Assembly (NCBI GenBank): GCA_004123355.1
Contig: SCHM01000001.1
Coordinates: 1,604,001 to 1,668,000 of the forward strand
Direction of reading: 5' to 3'
From: Amphirosellinia nigrospora
Lineage: Eukaryota > Ascomycota > Sordariomycetes > Xylariales > Xylariaceae
Length of the DNA: 64,000 nt
Shown: in pieces, positions 51,107 to 64,000 of the stretch
Layout of the letters: the number at the start of each line of letters is the position of its first letter
How positions within the stretch are numbered: position 1 is the first letter of the stretch
Notes under the pieces: model-generated
Database searches by the model: none
Told to the model about the DNA's origin: nothing
What the model saw: only the letters and a program-made list of their open reading frames with translations
Position numbers and translations under genes: made by a program

Positions 51107-53754
51107 TAAAAAAGCTTAACTTTGATTGGCCATCGTTGCTGTACATCTCGCACAAGCCCCCAAGTAGTCCAAAAACAGTAACTAAACGACTGTGCTCAGG
51201 GGCGGATTATGCATTCGTGGATTAGGCTCGAATGGCCAGGATCAGGGTGGCTGGTGCTCGAGGATGATGATTGGCTAACATGTTGAAGAGCGTGCATTGG
51301 GTCGAACTAATAGTTCAGCCAATGACAGTCATCCGCCAGGCAGAAAACAGCACACAGTTCAATCTCGGCCAATCACATCTTGCGGAACAGTGAGGGGGTC
51401 CTTTCAGGGCGCTAGAGCACTCCATCTCTAAAGACAACGCACTGTATATGACACTGTATAGCACTCATCTTCCCGCATTCCCACAACGAACGAACTCAAA
51501 ATGCCAATATTTCATATAAGGTGTATTGAACAGGTGGTCGCGGCGGTAGACCTCAAGTTGTATGCAATGCAAGGCTTTACCTTCCCCTATTCGACGGCGC
51601 CATACATGAACGCCATGTAATCCTTCCCTTAGACTTTTAATTGAAGTTAATAATAGGGGATTTTACGTTGTGTGCATCCCACGTCTTCTTTGTCTTACCC
51701 AGTCCGGTTCAAGACAGCTGCAGCATCGTTACAGTACACTTCTGCAAGCCTCTGGGTGTACATATAGGTGTTCTAACTGTCTCGCGCTAAAGTCATAACC
51801 AGGCACCCTGGACGACAAGTATCGTCACACCGAAATACTAAGTAGATCGCCATACATGTAGGTTCAGAAATCGCGGCCTTGGAAGCCACATGTTTGCGTC
51901 ACCTTGTATACTAGCCCATTTGTATAGTTTGTAGGGTTTGTGTTCTTGTGTTTTCTTGTACTATAAAGAAGCTTTTCATTGAGATCCGCGACGTGCTATC
52001 GTGCCCAAGAGTATCTGCGCAGTGGTACGCCTGCTCAACTCGTATCACGAGTCGTGGGAATGAAGGCTAGATCCAAACTGGATCAGGGGCTCGGTGTAGC
52101 TACCCGACCTTTCCTGCCATGTTGCGTTAGGTGTGCAGGCATCGCCAGGCACAAATGCGATTGATTACCTATTTGGTACTGTGGCTCGATCGCCATCTAG
52201 ATTACCAAATACCAAGTTGTACTCCGTAGTGTAGTGTATGAATGGCTATCACCTCAAACATCCCCGGTTTACTTGAGCTAATGCTCGACATACAACCTTA
52301 GTACTATATAGAAGTGCTACACTACTACCTACACTAATGTAATGATTCAGGTCGGTCGCGCTGCCGTGTCCAGGCCCTGTCCAGGAGCATGCAGCTCTAG
52401 GTAACCAGGTGGACACAGCACAGGGCACAGCATGTGGTGATCAGGAACTAGCGTACGCGTAGTGCACCTGGTAATCCTGACCTGGTGTAAGGTTCAAACT
52501 GTCGACCATGGAGCAGACATGGAGACATGGAGGTAGTGTAATGTGAGACCAGGGGTTTTGCGACGCTCGCACCACCAGTTTCAGGTTCTTTTTAAGGAAG
52601 CTGAAACTCGACACCCAATCAATCCAATCAATCAAGCAAACCACCTGGCAAGCCGCCACCCGAATCCAGCCCTATAGGGTAGCTGTGCGACGATGACTAC
52701 CACCTATCATGCGTAACCTACCTACCGAGCCGGATAGCTGCTCAGAGCAGGTAACATTGCTATGTATATGTATGTTTCCAAGCACCCAAACAGGTGTGAT
52801 GTGTGTTTTGAGGTTTGCGCGAATTATCCACCATCAAACTAGCTGTTCGCGGTATGTGCCAAGAGTTCCAGGGGAAGGAATCAATACAATATAATACAGC
52901 CCCTGGACAATTAACCTGGTTCGGTTCATCGAGGCCCCATATCGAGACCCCCCTATCAAGACTGGTGGGTGCAGGAATTGGTCTTCGGCTCGTGTTACTT
53001 TTAGCTTCTGGAGTACGAGTACCGAGACACTACACTAGCGGATGTATGAATCAGGGTAACTCCAGCCGTTTGGAATTAGCCACCGACAGGTAATGTCCAC
53101 AGACGAACGGTTCGTCTTTAGATCTACTAGTATCAAGCTACCAAAATTCTACATCGTTTGCTCTCGAACATATTTCTTGTTTGGCTAGCGTGTTCTGCTG
53201 TAAGTATGTCTTGCTCTAGCCGCGAGCCTAAGTCGAAGCCAACCTTACATAAGTTGAGCAATTTGAAGTACTTGGACCAAGCCGAGAAGAAAAATGTCGG
53301 CTGCACGATGAGTAAGCTTGCAGTGCTAAGTAACTTTTCAAGGGTTCAGGTTGTGGTTAATGAAATAAGGGACCTCGTTGTTCATTGACTCAAAACTGTC
53401 GCATGGCCAAAGTCTCTCGCAAGTCGGAGTAGAGAGGCGAAAAGCGAGTAGAACTCAAAATAACAACTGCCAACATATCGAAGTCCCTATTACAAGGTAT
53501 GGTATATCTGCTGCAAGGACAAGTATAGTAAAGCTAGAAAAGAAAAGAAAAAACAGCTGGGAACACCCTGTGTCGCACGACTGCAGGGCGATCTGCAACC
53601 CGCATGCGAAAAAAAGCAAGACGAACGACACGCTGCACACGCCTAATCATAGACGGGCGCTTAGCATCAAGTTGGTTCCCTCTCTCTGATTCGCGGTTAA
53701 GCGCCGCCGGTGCTGCAAGCCGACCGACTTCGCTTACCTTGGTGGAAGACTAGA

Positions 53755-53768
53755 TCTATCTAGATAGA
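53755..53768. repeat. Perfect 14-bp palindrome
   Basis: TCTATCTAGATAGA is its own reverse complement. It lies in the gene-poor region with no gene to link it to. Confidence 0.6.
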
Positions 53769-56700
53769 CGATCTATTTTCTAAAGGTGGGTGTCACCTCG
53801 CTCTCGATATAGGTACACCACTGTAAGCTAGATACTACTTTCTTACCTACACCACTTTTCTTACGATGAATGGAGAGACCCTCACGACGTGCGTGGCACC
53901 ATTGACAATTGCCAACAATCCTCCTCCGCTATTGTTTGCTGCACAGTCTCTAGGCTAGCTCATTAGTAAATGACAGTAAAACGGATGCGCCACGTCGTCG
54001 TCGTCCACGCCGCTGCTGCAGGAAGAGCTTGCCACAATCCTTTTCGCTGTACGTATGCCCCAATGGGGGATGGCCACTGGCGATCTGTCTCAATATAATT
54101 GATTGGCGATATGCCCACGACCTCAGACCTCAGACCTTACACGTGCAGAGAGCACGTGTCGGCCACGCCGCAGAAGCCGAAGGTTGGGCTTGATATGTTT
54201 TCGTTCTTGTTTACAATTATAAGACTCTCGGTGCACCGGATGGTGTTGACGTCACCCGCACCGCTTCCTAGCGCAATGCACTATGTATGCGCAACACTCC
54301 CTCGTCGTCGTTAGTGAGTGAGTACTGTGTATGTGGTGATCCCTCACGGTGGATAGCTGCATTCGTCGAACCAACACATAATAATAAGAGGTAGCAATAC
54401 ATCAAGATTATTTGTATAGTCCATTTTTTTCTAGAGGGGGGTCTCTTTTCGGTTCTTTACCTTGGCCCAGAACACTATAGTAGGTGTTGGGCGTGTGAAA
54501 GCATAGTATCGTGGGGCAGACGTATGATAATGGCCTCGCCGAATATTCTCACACCTCCACGCCGTAAGGGAAATTGAATGTAATTTTCAAACTAAATTCC
54601 ATCCCAACGCCCCGGGCCGCGAACACCTGGAATCTTGAAGTAGTACTGCAGCTCACCTGTGGTCCCGCAGGGTTGAGTTTAAACGCAATGCTTAATCTCG
54701 TCATTGTACCTACAGTGGCTTCGATGGAAGCACCATGTCGAAACAGCATGCTTTGACTTGTTCCATAGATAATCTAGACCGGGCGATGTGGCAATGAGAC
54801 CCCCCTTTATTAACTCACACACGAAGTTTGCATCACACAATAGCGAACAGTATAGTGTTCTATGAAGAACAAGATTGATTGCAAATGATATATTGTTGAT
54901 TTATGTAGTGCCAGGAAACAGGGATCTAGACGCAGATCTAGACACACAGATCAAACTGGGCAAAGAGATGTCCTGTATATAGTCAAATAGTCATATAGAG
55001 CCCACGGAAATGACTTCACTAGCTCCCCGTGCAATAATAGATGTCTACACCCTACCCTTGCAAGGTTCGTGACAGGTAGAGACAATCTACAGCATATTTT
55101 CCGGGACACCTCAATCTTGATTAAATGTCTTCTTGTTCACAACATTCACGAGCTTTATTGAATCCTCTTAGCGTTCAATGGCCAATTCTAGATGCCACAG
55201 CCAGATAAGTGAAAGTCAAACTTGACGATCAGACTAGATCAAGTAGCCCAGCACAAATATACTTCGATGTTCATGCGTAACAGACAGAAGTGCCTCACCC
55301 AGGACTTGGGCAGCTCGTCAGTCGTGATGACTCCGGATAGCGCAAGGCGATTTACAACGACTTACGTTCTCGCCACTATTAGTCCCGCATAGTTGTTGGT
55401 CCCTAGTTTTTGCTGACTCGGCTTGCAGAAAAAAAGCCGTAGGTATGCGATTTTAACGTATCGGAAAAGAAGGTTCAGGGGTGCTAGCTACGACTTCCAC
55501 ACGGGTGACTACTTACTATACCTTCTCAAGTTCATGGATTATGGTTCCCAGTAAAGTACTGGATGAGGAGGTCCTCGCATGCTGAGTTTCAAAAAATTCA
55601 TAACACTCAGAGTGTTTGAAATTAGATCTACAGCTGGAGAGTTAAGGGGCGTGTTCATTTTTGCTTGTCCTCACGTAAGAGCAGTAGATATGCTTGAAAC
55701 TTTCGGACCAAGCAATTATAGTCATAAAAGAGTGTCAGGTAATGCCATTATGTGATTGTATTGTCGTTGTAGAGGTGATGGAGGGACCCAGGGTCCCAGT
55801 ACTATGACTGCTCTATATATAATATAGCGTAGGCCGTAGCTGCCTACAAGGAGAAGATGAATCTATGATGCAACATACCTCTTCACTTCGCGTGCTATTT
55901 CAAGCGTACTGTATAAGACATCATTAGATTTGAAAGTTCCTAGCAATATTTATCCCATGAGTCTTGGATGACATATATTGTCACAGTCCTTTCCGTGTAG
56001 TTACATGGATATAATACGCACTCCCACTCGCATGTACTGCATTCTCCGTGGCCAGGATCAAATTCGCGTAAGGGACTGTTCAACCTCAAAATGCATTCTC
56101 TCGCAGACATAGGCGTCGCGAAATCGAAACCCCTGGATCTCACAATACCTCCTTTGAATCCCTGGAAACAAAGTGCATACGCGTATAAATCCAAGAGCTA
56201 TGCTACGAAAAGATCGAATTCCTCGTGCAATAACAACATACCCTTATACCAGATGCTAGTAACGGGTATAGACCGGTCATCGTCTTAGCTGCAGCAATGG
56301 CGTCGTTTATGATACGTTAAATTTTACTATATACGGGTCAACCTAGCAGCAGTCATGTGTAAAACTATATCTTGTCGTGAACTCGGTCACTATTTTATAT
56401 ATCTCATAAATCCCTTTCGCTTCTTGGCCCTACCAGAAAGAGGCATCATGAGCCTTCGACGGCAGGGTGACTCGTAGTTCACTAGGTGTCTTATAGTCAT
56501 GCGAACTCATGAAAGCGTGGCTTATGCAGTATTACGACGGTCCTAAGGGCGTATCATAGCATTACCAGTGAAGAGTTGTATATTAGAGAACAGTCACTAA
56601 GATCTAATTAGGGTAGTTCTCACCGTGTGTAACAAGAATTTGAACTATAAGGACGTAAAGCCTCGCGGTGGCTAGGGTATCGGTACCTTGTCGCCATTCC

Positions 56701-57858
56701 GGAGCCTAAAGTCTCTGACAGCGGAATACCCCCATAGATTGTTTGCCTATGTATTATGAGCTGGAACTTGCCTGTACCTATTATGATATGACCTGACGTA
56801 ATAGTTATAGTTACGGAGACTCCATGATTTTATCAAGCTTGGGGGCAAGGTGATCACGAGACGGCTGAGCAATGAAGGGCGATAATTATAACCTATTGCT
56901 TTATGTAAATACATGATAGTAATGTATTAGACAAGCGATCCCGATAGATAGTCTCTCGAAGTCATCTACTTATCATTTACTTCTATAACTTGCCTAGTTA
57001 CAACTCTGAATCGCGACATGTGCCACAAGGGTTATAACCCACCTTATCAAAGGGAGGGGGTATGGCGTGCTATAGTCTATATGTAGGTTGGGAGATACGG
57101 GAGCAACATAATGAATATAAAGCTTGTGCTAGCGAGATAGATTGTAGCATAGTGAAGTAGAACGTCCAATTGATTATATGATCGTCTAACCTTAACTTAA
57201 GAGTGCATTATAGCCCGGGAGTGAATCAGAAGAACCACGTTCTCGCACGGCATGCCTATTGTGAAACTCTAGGAGTTCAGGTAGGCTGAAGGCGACATAG
57301 CCATCCCAAGTTAGTCGACTTCAAGCCCAGACGACGGGGTTGCGTTCCGGCTACAGTCAAGCTTCAGCAGTGTTACTTACCATGTTAGACTCGGATCGTT
57401 ACCGGGTTAGGCTAGAGTCGGACTCGATCTTTATGTGCAAGTCGACATGCTTGCGGAACCATTATCATAAAGTTCAACGATTAGGAGAAATACTCTTCAT
57501 ACCTGTTAGACAAGCGATCGTCTTTATCTGTGGGAATGCCGCATCGCTCTACAAGTCTTCGTGGAGAGCTAGTTACGTCCCCATGCGAAGGAATACATGC
57601 GTGCCGTTATGTATTTAATGACGTTTCGAATCGGCTACTCTTCCGTGCAGGCGGCCATTTATAAGCATGTTGATAGATTTGAGTTTCTCCGTCCTCTGGC
57701 ATTCAAAGGCATGAAATGACATTCGGGTGGCCACCAACGGCTAGATAATGATTGAATTCAAGTTCAGTCACGACGCGCTCCTCCATGCTTTGTAGCTCTT
57801 ATTCGACGTTAGCACCAAGTGAGCGAGGCCGCCGGAGTCACCGGGATGATTGAAGTAT

Positions 57859-57880
57859 GTGTGTGTGTGTGTGTGTGTGT
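57859..57880 (+). repeat. (GT)11 microsatellite
   Basis: Eleven uninterrupted GT units are followed by a short GCGTGTGAGAGAGGGAGGGG purine-rich tail. Likely polymorphic. Confidence 0.95.
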
Positions 57881-58198
57881 GCGTGTGAGAGAGGGAGGGG
57901 AGCAAGCTCGTACGTGAACGAATAGAAGAAAACTCATAAGATGTCATCTTACTACTAGTAAGTAATAGTTTCGCCTCTTTCTTTAAGTATTTCGCATGAC
58001 GGCGGTCGTCATCTGATATATCGATCAAGCATCATCCTGGGATATACCTCGGAGATAGGTTGATTACCACCGTCGAAGAACATTATACATAAAGTATTGA
58101 AGACAACTCGGGGTTAAAAAAATAAGATCATGATGCAGTGTGGTGTAGTGTAAATGCTGTGTTGTAGTACGCGTATTGTCCTCCTTCCTACTGTATAA

Positions 58199-58216
58199 GA
58201 CCGCATCCGTGCGGTC
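58199..58216. repeat. 7-bp hairpin with TCCG tetraloop
   Basis: GACCGCA and TGCGGTC are exactly complementary around TCCG. No adjacent coding gene or U-tract is evident. Confidence 0.5.
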
Positions 58217-60954
58217 ATCTAGTCGACGCCTCTTAATTTGGGCTGCTTACTTACACGTCTGGGCTTCCCGTTTTGGCGCGCCCCTCCGGCGTTCCGTGTA
58301 CGACGGACGTCCCCGCGAAATGCCTCAAAAAGGCGATCATTCGCCTCCACATTACGCGGCGTGGCATATCCAAGCCGTCGTTATTGGCACGAAGGGCATG
58401 GTAGGAACGCGACCGACGACGTGTTGAAGGGACGCGTTTCTCGACCACACGACACAGTTGAATTGCCGTGCCCTGTCTCTACCCCGGACGTCGGCGCCCG
58501 GGTGAGTGGGACGGGGCATGGGGATTGTCCGTCGTAGTCCCTACCCAATCGAGGGGCCTGGAAATATCGCTATAGGGTAATCCTGGTCAAAGGTGTGCAC
58601 AGTCGAAGAAGAAGGCCGTGATAACCTCGTTGCAGCCAGGACCCCCGCTGTCTGGAAATGGCCATATTCGACGAAAGGTCCCTGCATGTTGCACCGCGGC
58701 AACCCTGGGCGCAGGTACCAAACTTTCCCTGCATTCGATTAGCGCGACCTCGTTCGGTCGTCTTTCGGGTAATAATAAGTATGACGGTACGGACAGTGAT
58801 TCCAATTTCGTGAATCGAATGCGCTGTTTTCTGGGGTACGGTAGGTATAAGACCTATAATCGCCCGACAGGATCAGGTTTTTTGGTTGGTATGGTATGGT
58901 ATGGTGCGGTGTTTTGTTATTTGTGATGGATTTTTTTTTCTTTCCTACTTTCCTCCTGCTTGGGATGTTGGCACTGCACAGCCTCAGGGGGGGCCACCAT
59001 CCGGGTTTGCGGAGAGCCTCCCGGATCCCTTAGACGGAAGGTGCAGGAGTTTGCAGGAATGGCCTAAAGTCATATTATTTCCGAGATTTACATCGTGCAT
59101 TATGTGTTCTGTGTAAAGGCAGAGGGGAGCATGACTGCAGACAGACTTTAATACCCGGTATTACTTCTCTGTTGTTGAATATTACCCACCTCCAGGTATT
59201 ATACGGGCCTGATGCGGGTAAGCAGGCGAATCGTGCATCGTATTTTTTTTGTCCAATCCATATATTTGTTCGGACCTTTGTTGGTCCCTGTCTTGTTCCC
59301 GTGAATATTTCGCGATGGATCCCTGATTGGTCGGCGACGTCCCAAAGCGGAAGTGCTTCTACCAAGATTACCGGAAAGTCTCTCCCTTCTCTTCGCCTGG
59401 GTTAACCTGGTTGTGCACAGATTCCATTTCGGAGACATTTAGATAGCGTGTAGATGCTTAGCAATCCGGGGGAAGACCGCTGGTGTCCAGATAGGGCCAT
59501 GGTGATTGATAGCCGATGGTATTCCGTATTTTGGGGTGATAGGATACGCAACGTTGAATCTTTAAACGTTGAGGTATATGTAGTCTCCACCATGGTGACA
59601 ATGTACTCTACACTATTGCTTTCGACCTCACTTTTCCTTTACTGTAGTAGTATACTGTACTCTTAAACGGAGAAACCTTACGGGCATGCGGCCTTTCCTT
59701 GCGACCGAGTTGTTGTTGTTTATTATAGATTTATGGTGTGATCTGAGGTATTACGCGAGCGCTATCAAGGAGACGGCATCTGCCAAAAGTACTAACCCAG
59801 GTCGCGATGCGAAGTCATAGCGTTGAAGCTATTCAGCATATAGACTAGGCTCTTGTATTGTAGTGTAGTGTACAGTAGGTCGTGTGCAGCACACGGTACA
59901 CACGAGAGAGAGAATATTGACAAATTGGGTAGTCAGCAGCCTTACGGGTGGATTCGGTCTGTCTTTGCTCCTTCGCGCGCCAAGTCTCGGGTTAGCTCTT
60001 TTTTTGCTGCATTAGTTTCAATGGGGCCATGAGTCGTCTAGGATCTTTTAGTGTTTTCCAAGGCTGTTAGTCTTCCCCCCGTCGGCCGGCCAAATTCATG
60101 AGTGCAGCAATGACGAACTGAGGCGAATTGGAAGCAATTCAGGCATGATCGTGACATGGCAAAGCGCACGGCGCCTCTACAATCCTGTAGGCGCTGATGT
60201 GGCTTGGGATAATTACATGTCGGGCAAATTCCTTTGCGATGACGGGCCTTGAAGAGCGTTAACTACAATTTCCACACCTTTTCGTAGCGGAGGATCGCAA
60301 GTCGATAGCGTTGGACGTGTATGTTGATCGGCAAGGCCGACGCCACGGTTTCGTGCTTCAGGGGGTAGGCGGCAATAACACCACATATGAAACATACCAT
60401 CTCCTGTACAATGAAAAATCTCGTGAATTCGTTCGTGAATCATAATAGCCACAGCATACATACACAGGTAGGCGGCCGTCCCTGGCTTCGCCCATTGAAT
60501 TATGACATGAAAAGTAAGCCCAAGGAAGAAGGAAGAAAAAAAAAAGTATCCAGTCCACCATCTGTGTCCGGAATCGTGCAGGATTCAAATCCAAGTAACC
60601 TGCGCCTATATAACCCGTCTCCTAGGCCATTAGCCATATCTCCGAGGTTAATGACCCTTGTAAACTCAGAATAGCCCAAATCTTCAGGGATAGCCCGCGT
60701 AACGTAGCGCAGTGAAGGGCGTAGGATGAGGCTGAATGCCCCAGCGTTCGGCCGACGTGCGACCAATTCCCCCTTGGTCATTCGTCAATGAACGACGAAG
60801 CCCTGGCTGGCGTTCGCACTCTCAGGTACGGGACAGGGGATCGCGTGGGCGCGCGGGGGACCCCCCCTCCCCCAACAGCCAACCGGCCGTGCTTTGATGA
60901 TTGATTCTAGCCCTGAGCCCAAGTTTCTGGGACCAAAGCGACAAACAGTGCGCA

Positions 60955-61925
60955 TTATCGACGCTGATCCAAGGGTACGTTTTCGCCGTAGAAACCCCCC
61001 CATGATTGCCGCCCGATGCCAAGCATGCGAGACACACGCCGCCGCCGTACACACGCGTATGACGTTGCCAGCCGGCCCCTGAGTCGTCCATTACCGAAAC
61101 AATTTCCCCGCTCACGTCTATCTCCTTCGACTCAAGCGCCGCATGTGGAGCGAGAGGTAAGATCGGACTCGATGATGGAAACGAACTGGGGGCAAATGAC
61201 GAGGATGTATCCTCTGCCCCTGCTTCTGCTGAGGGATTCGGCTGATGCGGGTCAAGGGGAAACCTCCTAGTATAAGATTTCCGCATGGATATCGGAGATG
61301 AAGCCCTGACATTGGGTACTCTGATCATTGTTGATTCGGGCGAATCCATGTCTGAGTTTCTCTCTTGAGTAAGGGTTGGGTCAAAATCACCATGAGTAGA
61401 TGCCGCTACGCTCGACCGGCGATCCTGAATAGATAAAAATGTGGTGGATGGGACCGGCGGGGTGAAAGGCATTGTCGGTGGAGGTCGACCCTTGAGGTTT
61501 CGTGAATCATCCGTGTCTGCTTTGGACATCCCCGGCTCCTCTGTGAGTTCTTGTCTACTCCTAGGGCTTCGAGATAGGTCACGCCTGACACGGGGACAGT
61601 CCTCGTCGGGAGTATCAGGAGCCTCTAAAAGAGGGATCTCTGACTTGCGGGTAACTGACATAGTAGTCGACCCTGTGGTGGATTCACGTGACCGCTTGGG
61701 AAGCCAGGCCCAGTTTCCTGTAGTCGTCATAGCACGCACCTCAACTATAATGGGACGAGCCGACGTCTTATATTTTTTGCTCAATGAGACCACCAGTGCC
61801 AGAACAGCAATGGGTCCCACGAGAGCGGCGGCCAAAGTGAGCAAGAATTGGGCCTGGTCGAGATAATTAACACCCGGCCTAATGATGTGATGGGTTTGTT
61901 GCACGGGGAGAGAGACAACGGGCAT
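60955..61925 (-). CDS. Single-pass membrane protein with conserved Cys-containing C-terminal tail
   Basis: A short N-terminal part is followed by one hydrophobic helix (FLLTLAAALVGPIAVLALVV, residues 28-47), then a long Ser/Pro-rich, presumably cytoplasmic, low-complexity region. The C-terminus has GWQRHTRVYGGGVCLAC, a block I recognise from memory as recurring at the ends of uncharacterised fungal membrane proteins. The frame as written runs on to 60822. In the next frame, after a six-G run near 61.0 kb, the expected ending FYGENVPLDQRR and a stop at 60955 appear, so I set the end there (about 323 residues). A single-base slip in the G run is the simplest explanation. Function unknown; the invariant Cys pair could bind metal or be lipid-modified, which is speculation. 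Confidence 0.72.
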
Positions 61926-64000
61926 GTTTCTGGTTAAGGCAACTGGTACGATGTTGTAAAGCTTGACGCGTATGGCCGGGGTTTAAACCGTATCGAAATG
62001 ACGATATGCTGTAGCTTGTTGATCGAGGACAACTCTGAGGGGGGCCGAGCCAGGGTTCGACCCGCGGGAAGCGGTGCAACGACGCCTCGGAAGAGGCGCT
62101 AGACCTACGTAAATGACAAGTGACTGGACTTGCAGAAATTGGAGTGAAGCTGATGTAGAGGTGTGGCGCAAGGAAGTGTTGTGGTTGCTCCGCGCGGTAG
62201 GACTGAACCAACACACGGCTTGGCTGACAATTTATCGCCGCGGGGTGGCACGGGTAGACCAGATGACTTCCGAGGCGTCCCAGGAAGAAGGTGAAAGCAT
62301 AATCTTAGCTAAGCAAGAGTCCTAGATCTGGCCCGGAATCGATTATATCAGTGACAGTTCCTTCGGTGCCCTTTTCGTCTCGACGCCTGCTAAGTAGAAC
62401 GAATCGAAGTAGAGATGGGAGGATAGAGAGAGGAACGGTAGTAATCGTCTAGGGCAGCACAGGGAATTATATGATGACATGCCGGATCCATGACTATAAC
62501 CATGGCCAGAGCGATTACCGACCTCCCTACCTATCTACTACCGACGAAGGGGCATGCCATCGAAGTAGCCAATCCGAAAGGACAAGGCCCGGGCGAACCC
62601 AAAACACAAGGACCCAAGACCTCGACAAGCCCGTACACTAGAGATGTGGGTTCTGGTGGAGAGCGTTGGTGGGTTTGGCACTTTCCGCAGGTCACCTTGC
62701 AGGGCGCCGTCATCCCCAGTCAGCCTCAACGGGCGACCCCAGGCTAGTGTATACAGACGCAGAGGGTACTGGTACATGGCGAACGGCGGCTATCATTGGA
62801 TTGATAATCATGAGAAACGCCACGATTGAAGCGAACTCTAAGCGCGGGCCAAGTCTTGGATTGACTGATCACAAGCCGACAACGCGTACGGAGAGAAGGG
62901 AGCACACGGACATGGTCGTCGATGGGGATCTAGCAAGCAGAGAAGGGTCAAACAACATATGAGCAATGTAGGCATAGCATCGTGGATGCCCTAAAGCGCG
63001 GAGACAATAGCCGGCTGTTAGAGCAGAGTCAACCGGCGCGCTTGATGATCCGAGAGGGGCTAGTTTGCGAACAACAATAACATCTCAGACTACCTTAGGT
63101 AGGTAGGTACTTATTATCTCAGTAGCCCGGAATAAAAGCCACCATTGGGGTAAATGAATCAGCTGAGCAGGGTGAAAGGTGAGCGGCGGAACTCTGACGA
63201 TCGAAGAAACCAGTTGTAGTCAGAGGAGGGGAAACCCGCGACGACGACAACAACAACAATAACAGCAAACGAACGACGGACAGCCATCGTCACATAGAGA
63301 GCATAAGCATACCAGCTAAACGACAACGAAACCTGCCTCATGTGCTCGCTTCTGGCCCAAGTAGGCAATTTAACGTTGCAGTGCAGCAAACGTCCTTTAA
63401 ATTGTGGAGAAATGTAGGATTGTAGAAATGCAGAAGCGGCCTAGCCAGCTCACAGCCGGGTCATCCCAGGAAGTGTTGGGCCAGCCGGGGAGCAGTCTAT
63501 CGGTTCCTGATCGGGGTCCCTCATTGGTAGGGATAGATCAGAGCAACTCGTAACATAACACCACTCAGTACTTGTAGATGAACGCCGGGTTTCGTGAAGC
63601 AGTGACACAGAGGCTGAGAGAATTTGAAGTAAAGTAAAGCAAAGCGGGCGCCTATTAGCATCAGGTATAGATAGCCAATGCAGGTACCATATACTGCGTA
63701 TACGGTACATACATACCTTGTAGTAGCCTATGTATCGCCCTACCAGTATCGGGTGCAGGGTACGGTGCCGTATGGTGTGGGCGAGGATGCAGCAGGGAAG
63801 AGGATGCGAGATCTGAGCCGGGTCCAATTCTCATGGTAGTGGTCTTTGTGTGTCGCGCCTCCAATTCAGATCGCGATGAGTATTCATTAGGCGTGTGGCC
63901 CTTTTTACGCTACCCTATTTGCCTGCTTCGGCAAATCCACGCCACTCGCTCTTGGTTGGGAAAGGTGTCTTGGTGAGTTTGGGGGGAGGTGAAAGCACAG
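61926..64000. other. Right-end region without supported genes
   Basis: 2 kb upstream of the membrane-protein gene. Open frames near 62113, 62490 and 63159-63827 show no domain. A TAGGTAGGTAGG word is at about 63098. A gene entering from the right edge cannot be excluded. Confidence 0.45.

Larger units (their letters stand above)
51107..60954. other. 9.8-kb stretch without recognisable genes
   Basis: Composition is near the window average and not RIP-like. Open frames are all short and featureless. It contains a GT microsatellite at 57859-57880, a 14-bp palindrome at 53755-53768 and a tetraloop hairpin at 58199-58216. Non-coding RNAs or fast-evolving genes with many small exons could be missed by eye. 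Confidence 0.45.

Noticed and set aside
57768-58028. 86-codon minus-strand frame through the GT repeat
   Set aside because: The middle is translated microsatellite (His-Thr repeat) and the rest has no domain.

Overview
The window looks like nuclear DNA from a filamentous ascomycete (Pezizomycotina). Its genes have short introns of about 50-130 bp with GT..AG ends. Several families are typical of such fungi: a HET-domain protein, DUF1996, DUF3455, a 2EXR protein, an MCT-type carrier and a cell-wall-integrity MAP kinase. It also holds an 8-kb AT-rich block with the base pattern of repeat-induced point mutation (RIP) in an LTR retroelement.

Layout. 1-1242: 3' part of a beta-lactamase-like serine hydrolase. 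1746-3162 (-) and 3949-5226 (+): a divergent pair of secreted-protein genes (DUF1996, and an unrecognised 12-cysteine protein). 5509-7660: HET-domain gene. 8678-10200 and 11447-12791: a monocarboxylate-carrier-like gene followed by a salicylate-hydroxylase-like FAD monooxygenase. 14996-22993: RIP-mutated LTR element. 26655-27452: secreted DUF3455 protein. 29651-31202 (-): MAP kinase of the Slt2/MpkA class. 33205-33885 (-): low-molecular-weight tyrosine phosphatase. 35871-37144: pepsin-type aspartic protease. 38114-39162: 2EXR protein. 39656-40812 (-): membrane-anchored hotdog thioesterase-like protein. 42802-44850 (+) and 45286-46431 (-): convergent MFS exporter and short-chain dehydrogenase. 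47475-49132 (-): conserved Gln-rich protein. 60955-61925 (-): single-pass membrane protein with a conserved Cys-containing tail. The remaining stretches, notably 12.8-15.0, 23.0-26.6 and 51.1-60.9 kb, hold no gene I can support.

The most important cross-window observation is technical. Many host genes, including the normally conserved MAP kinase, are interrupted by single-base frame slips, mostly next to short homopolymers, while catalytic motifs and exon phases stay intact on both sides. This fits residual assembly indels better than independent gene decay, so gene-loss claims from this window should wait for checking.

I did not find a clear undescribed system. The better leads are the transporter-monooxygenase pair, the secreted-protein pair, the RIP boundary that falls inside both LTRs, and the membrane protein with the conserved Cys tail. 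There is no polyketide or peptide synthetase and no CRISPR-like array.
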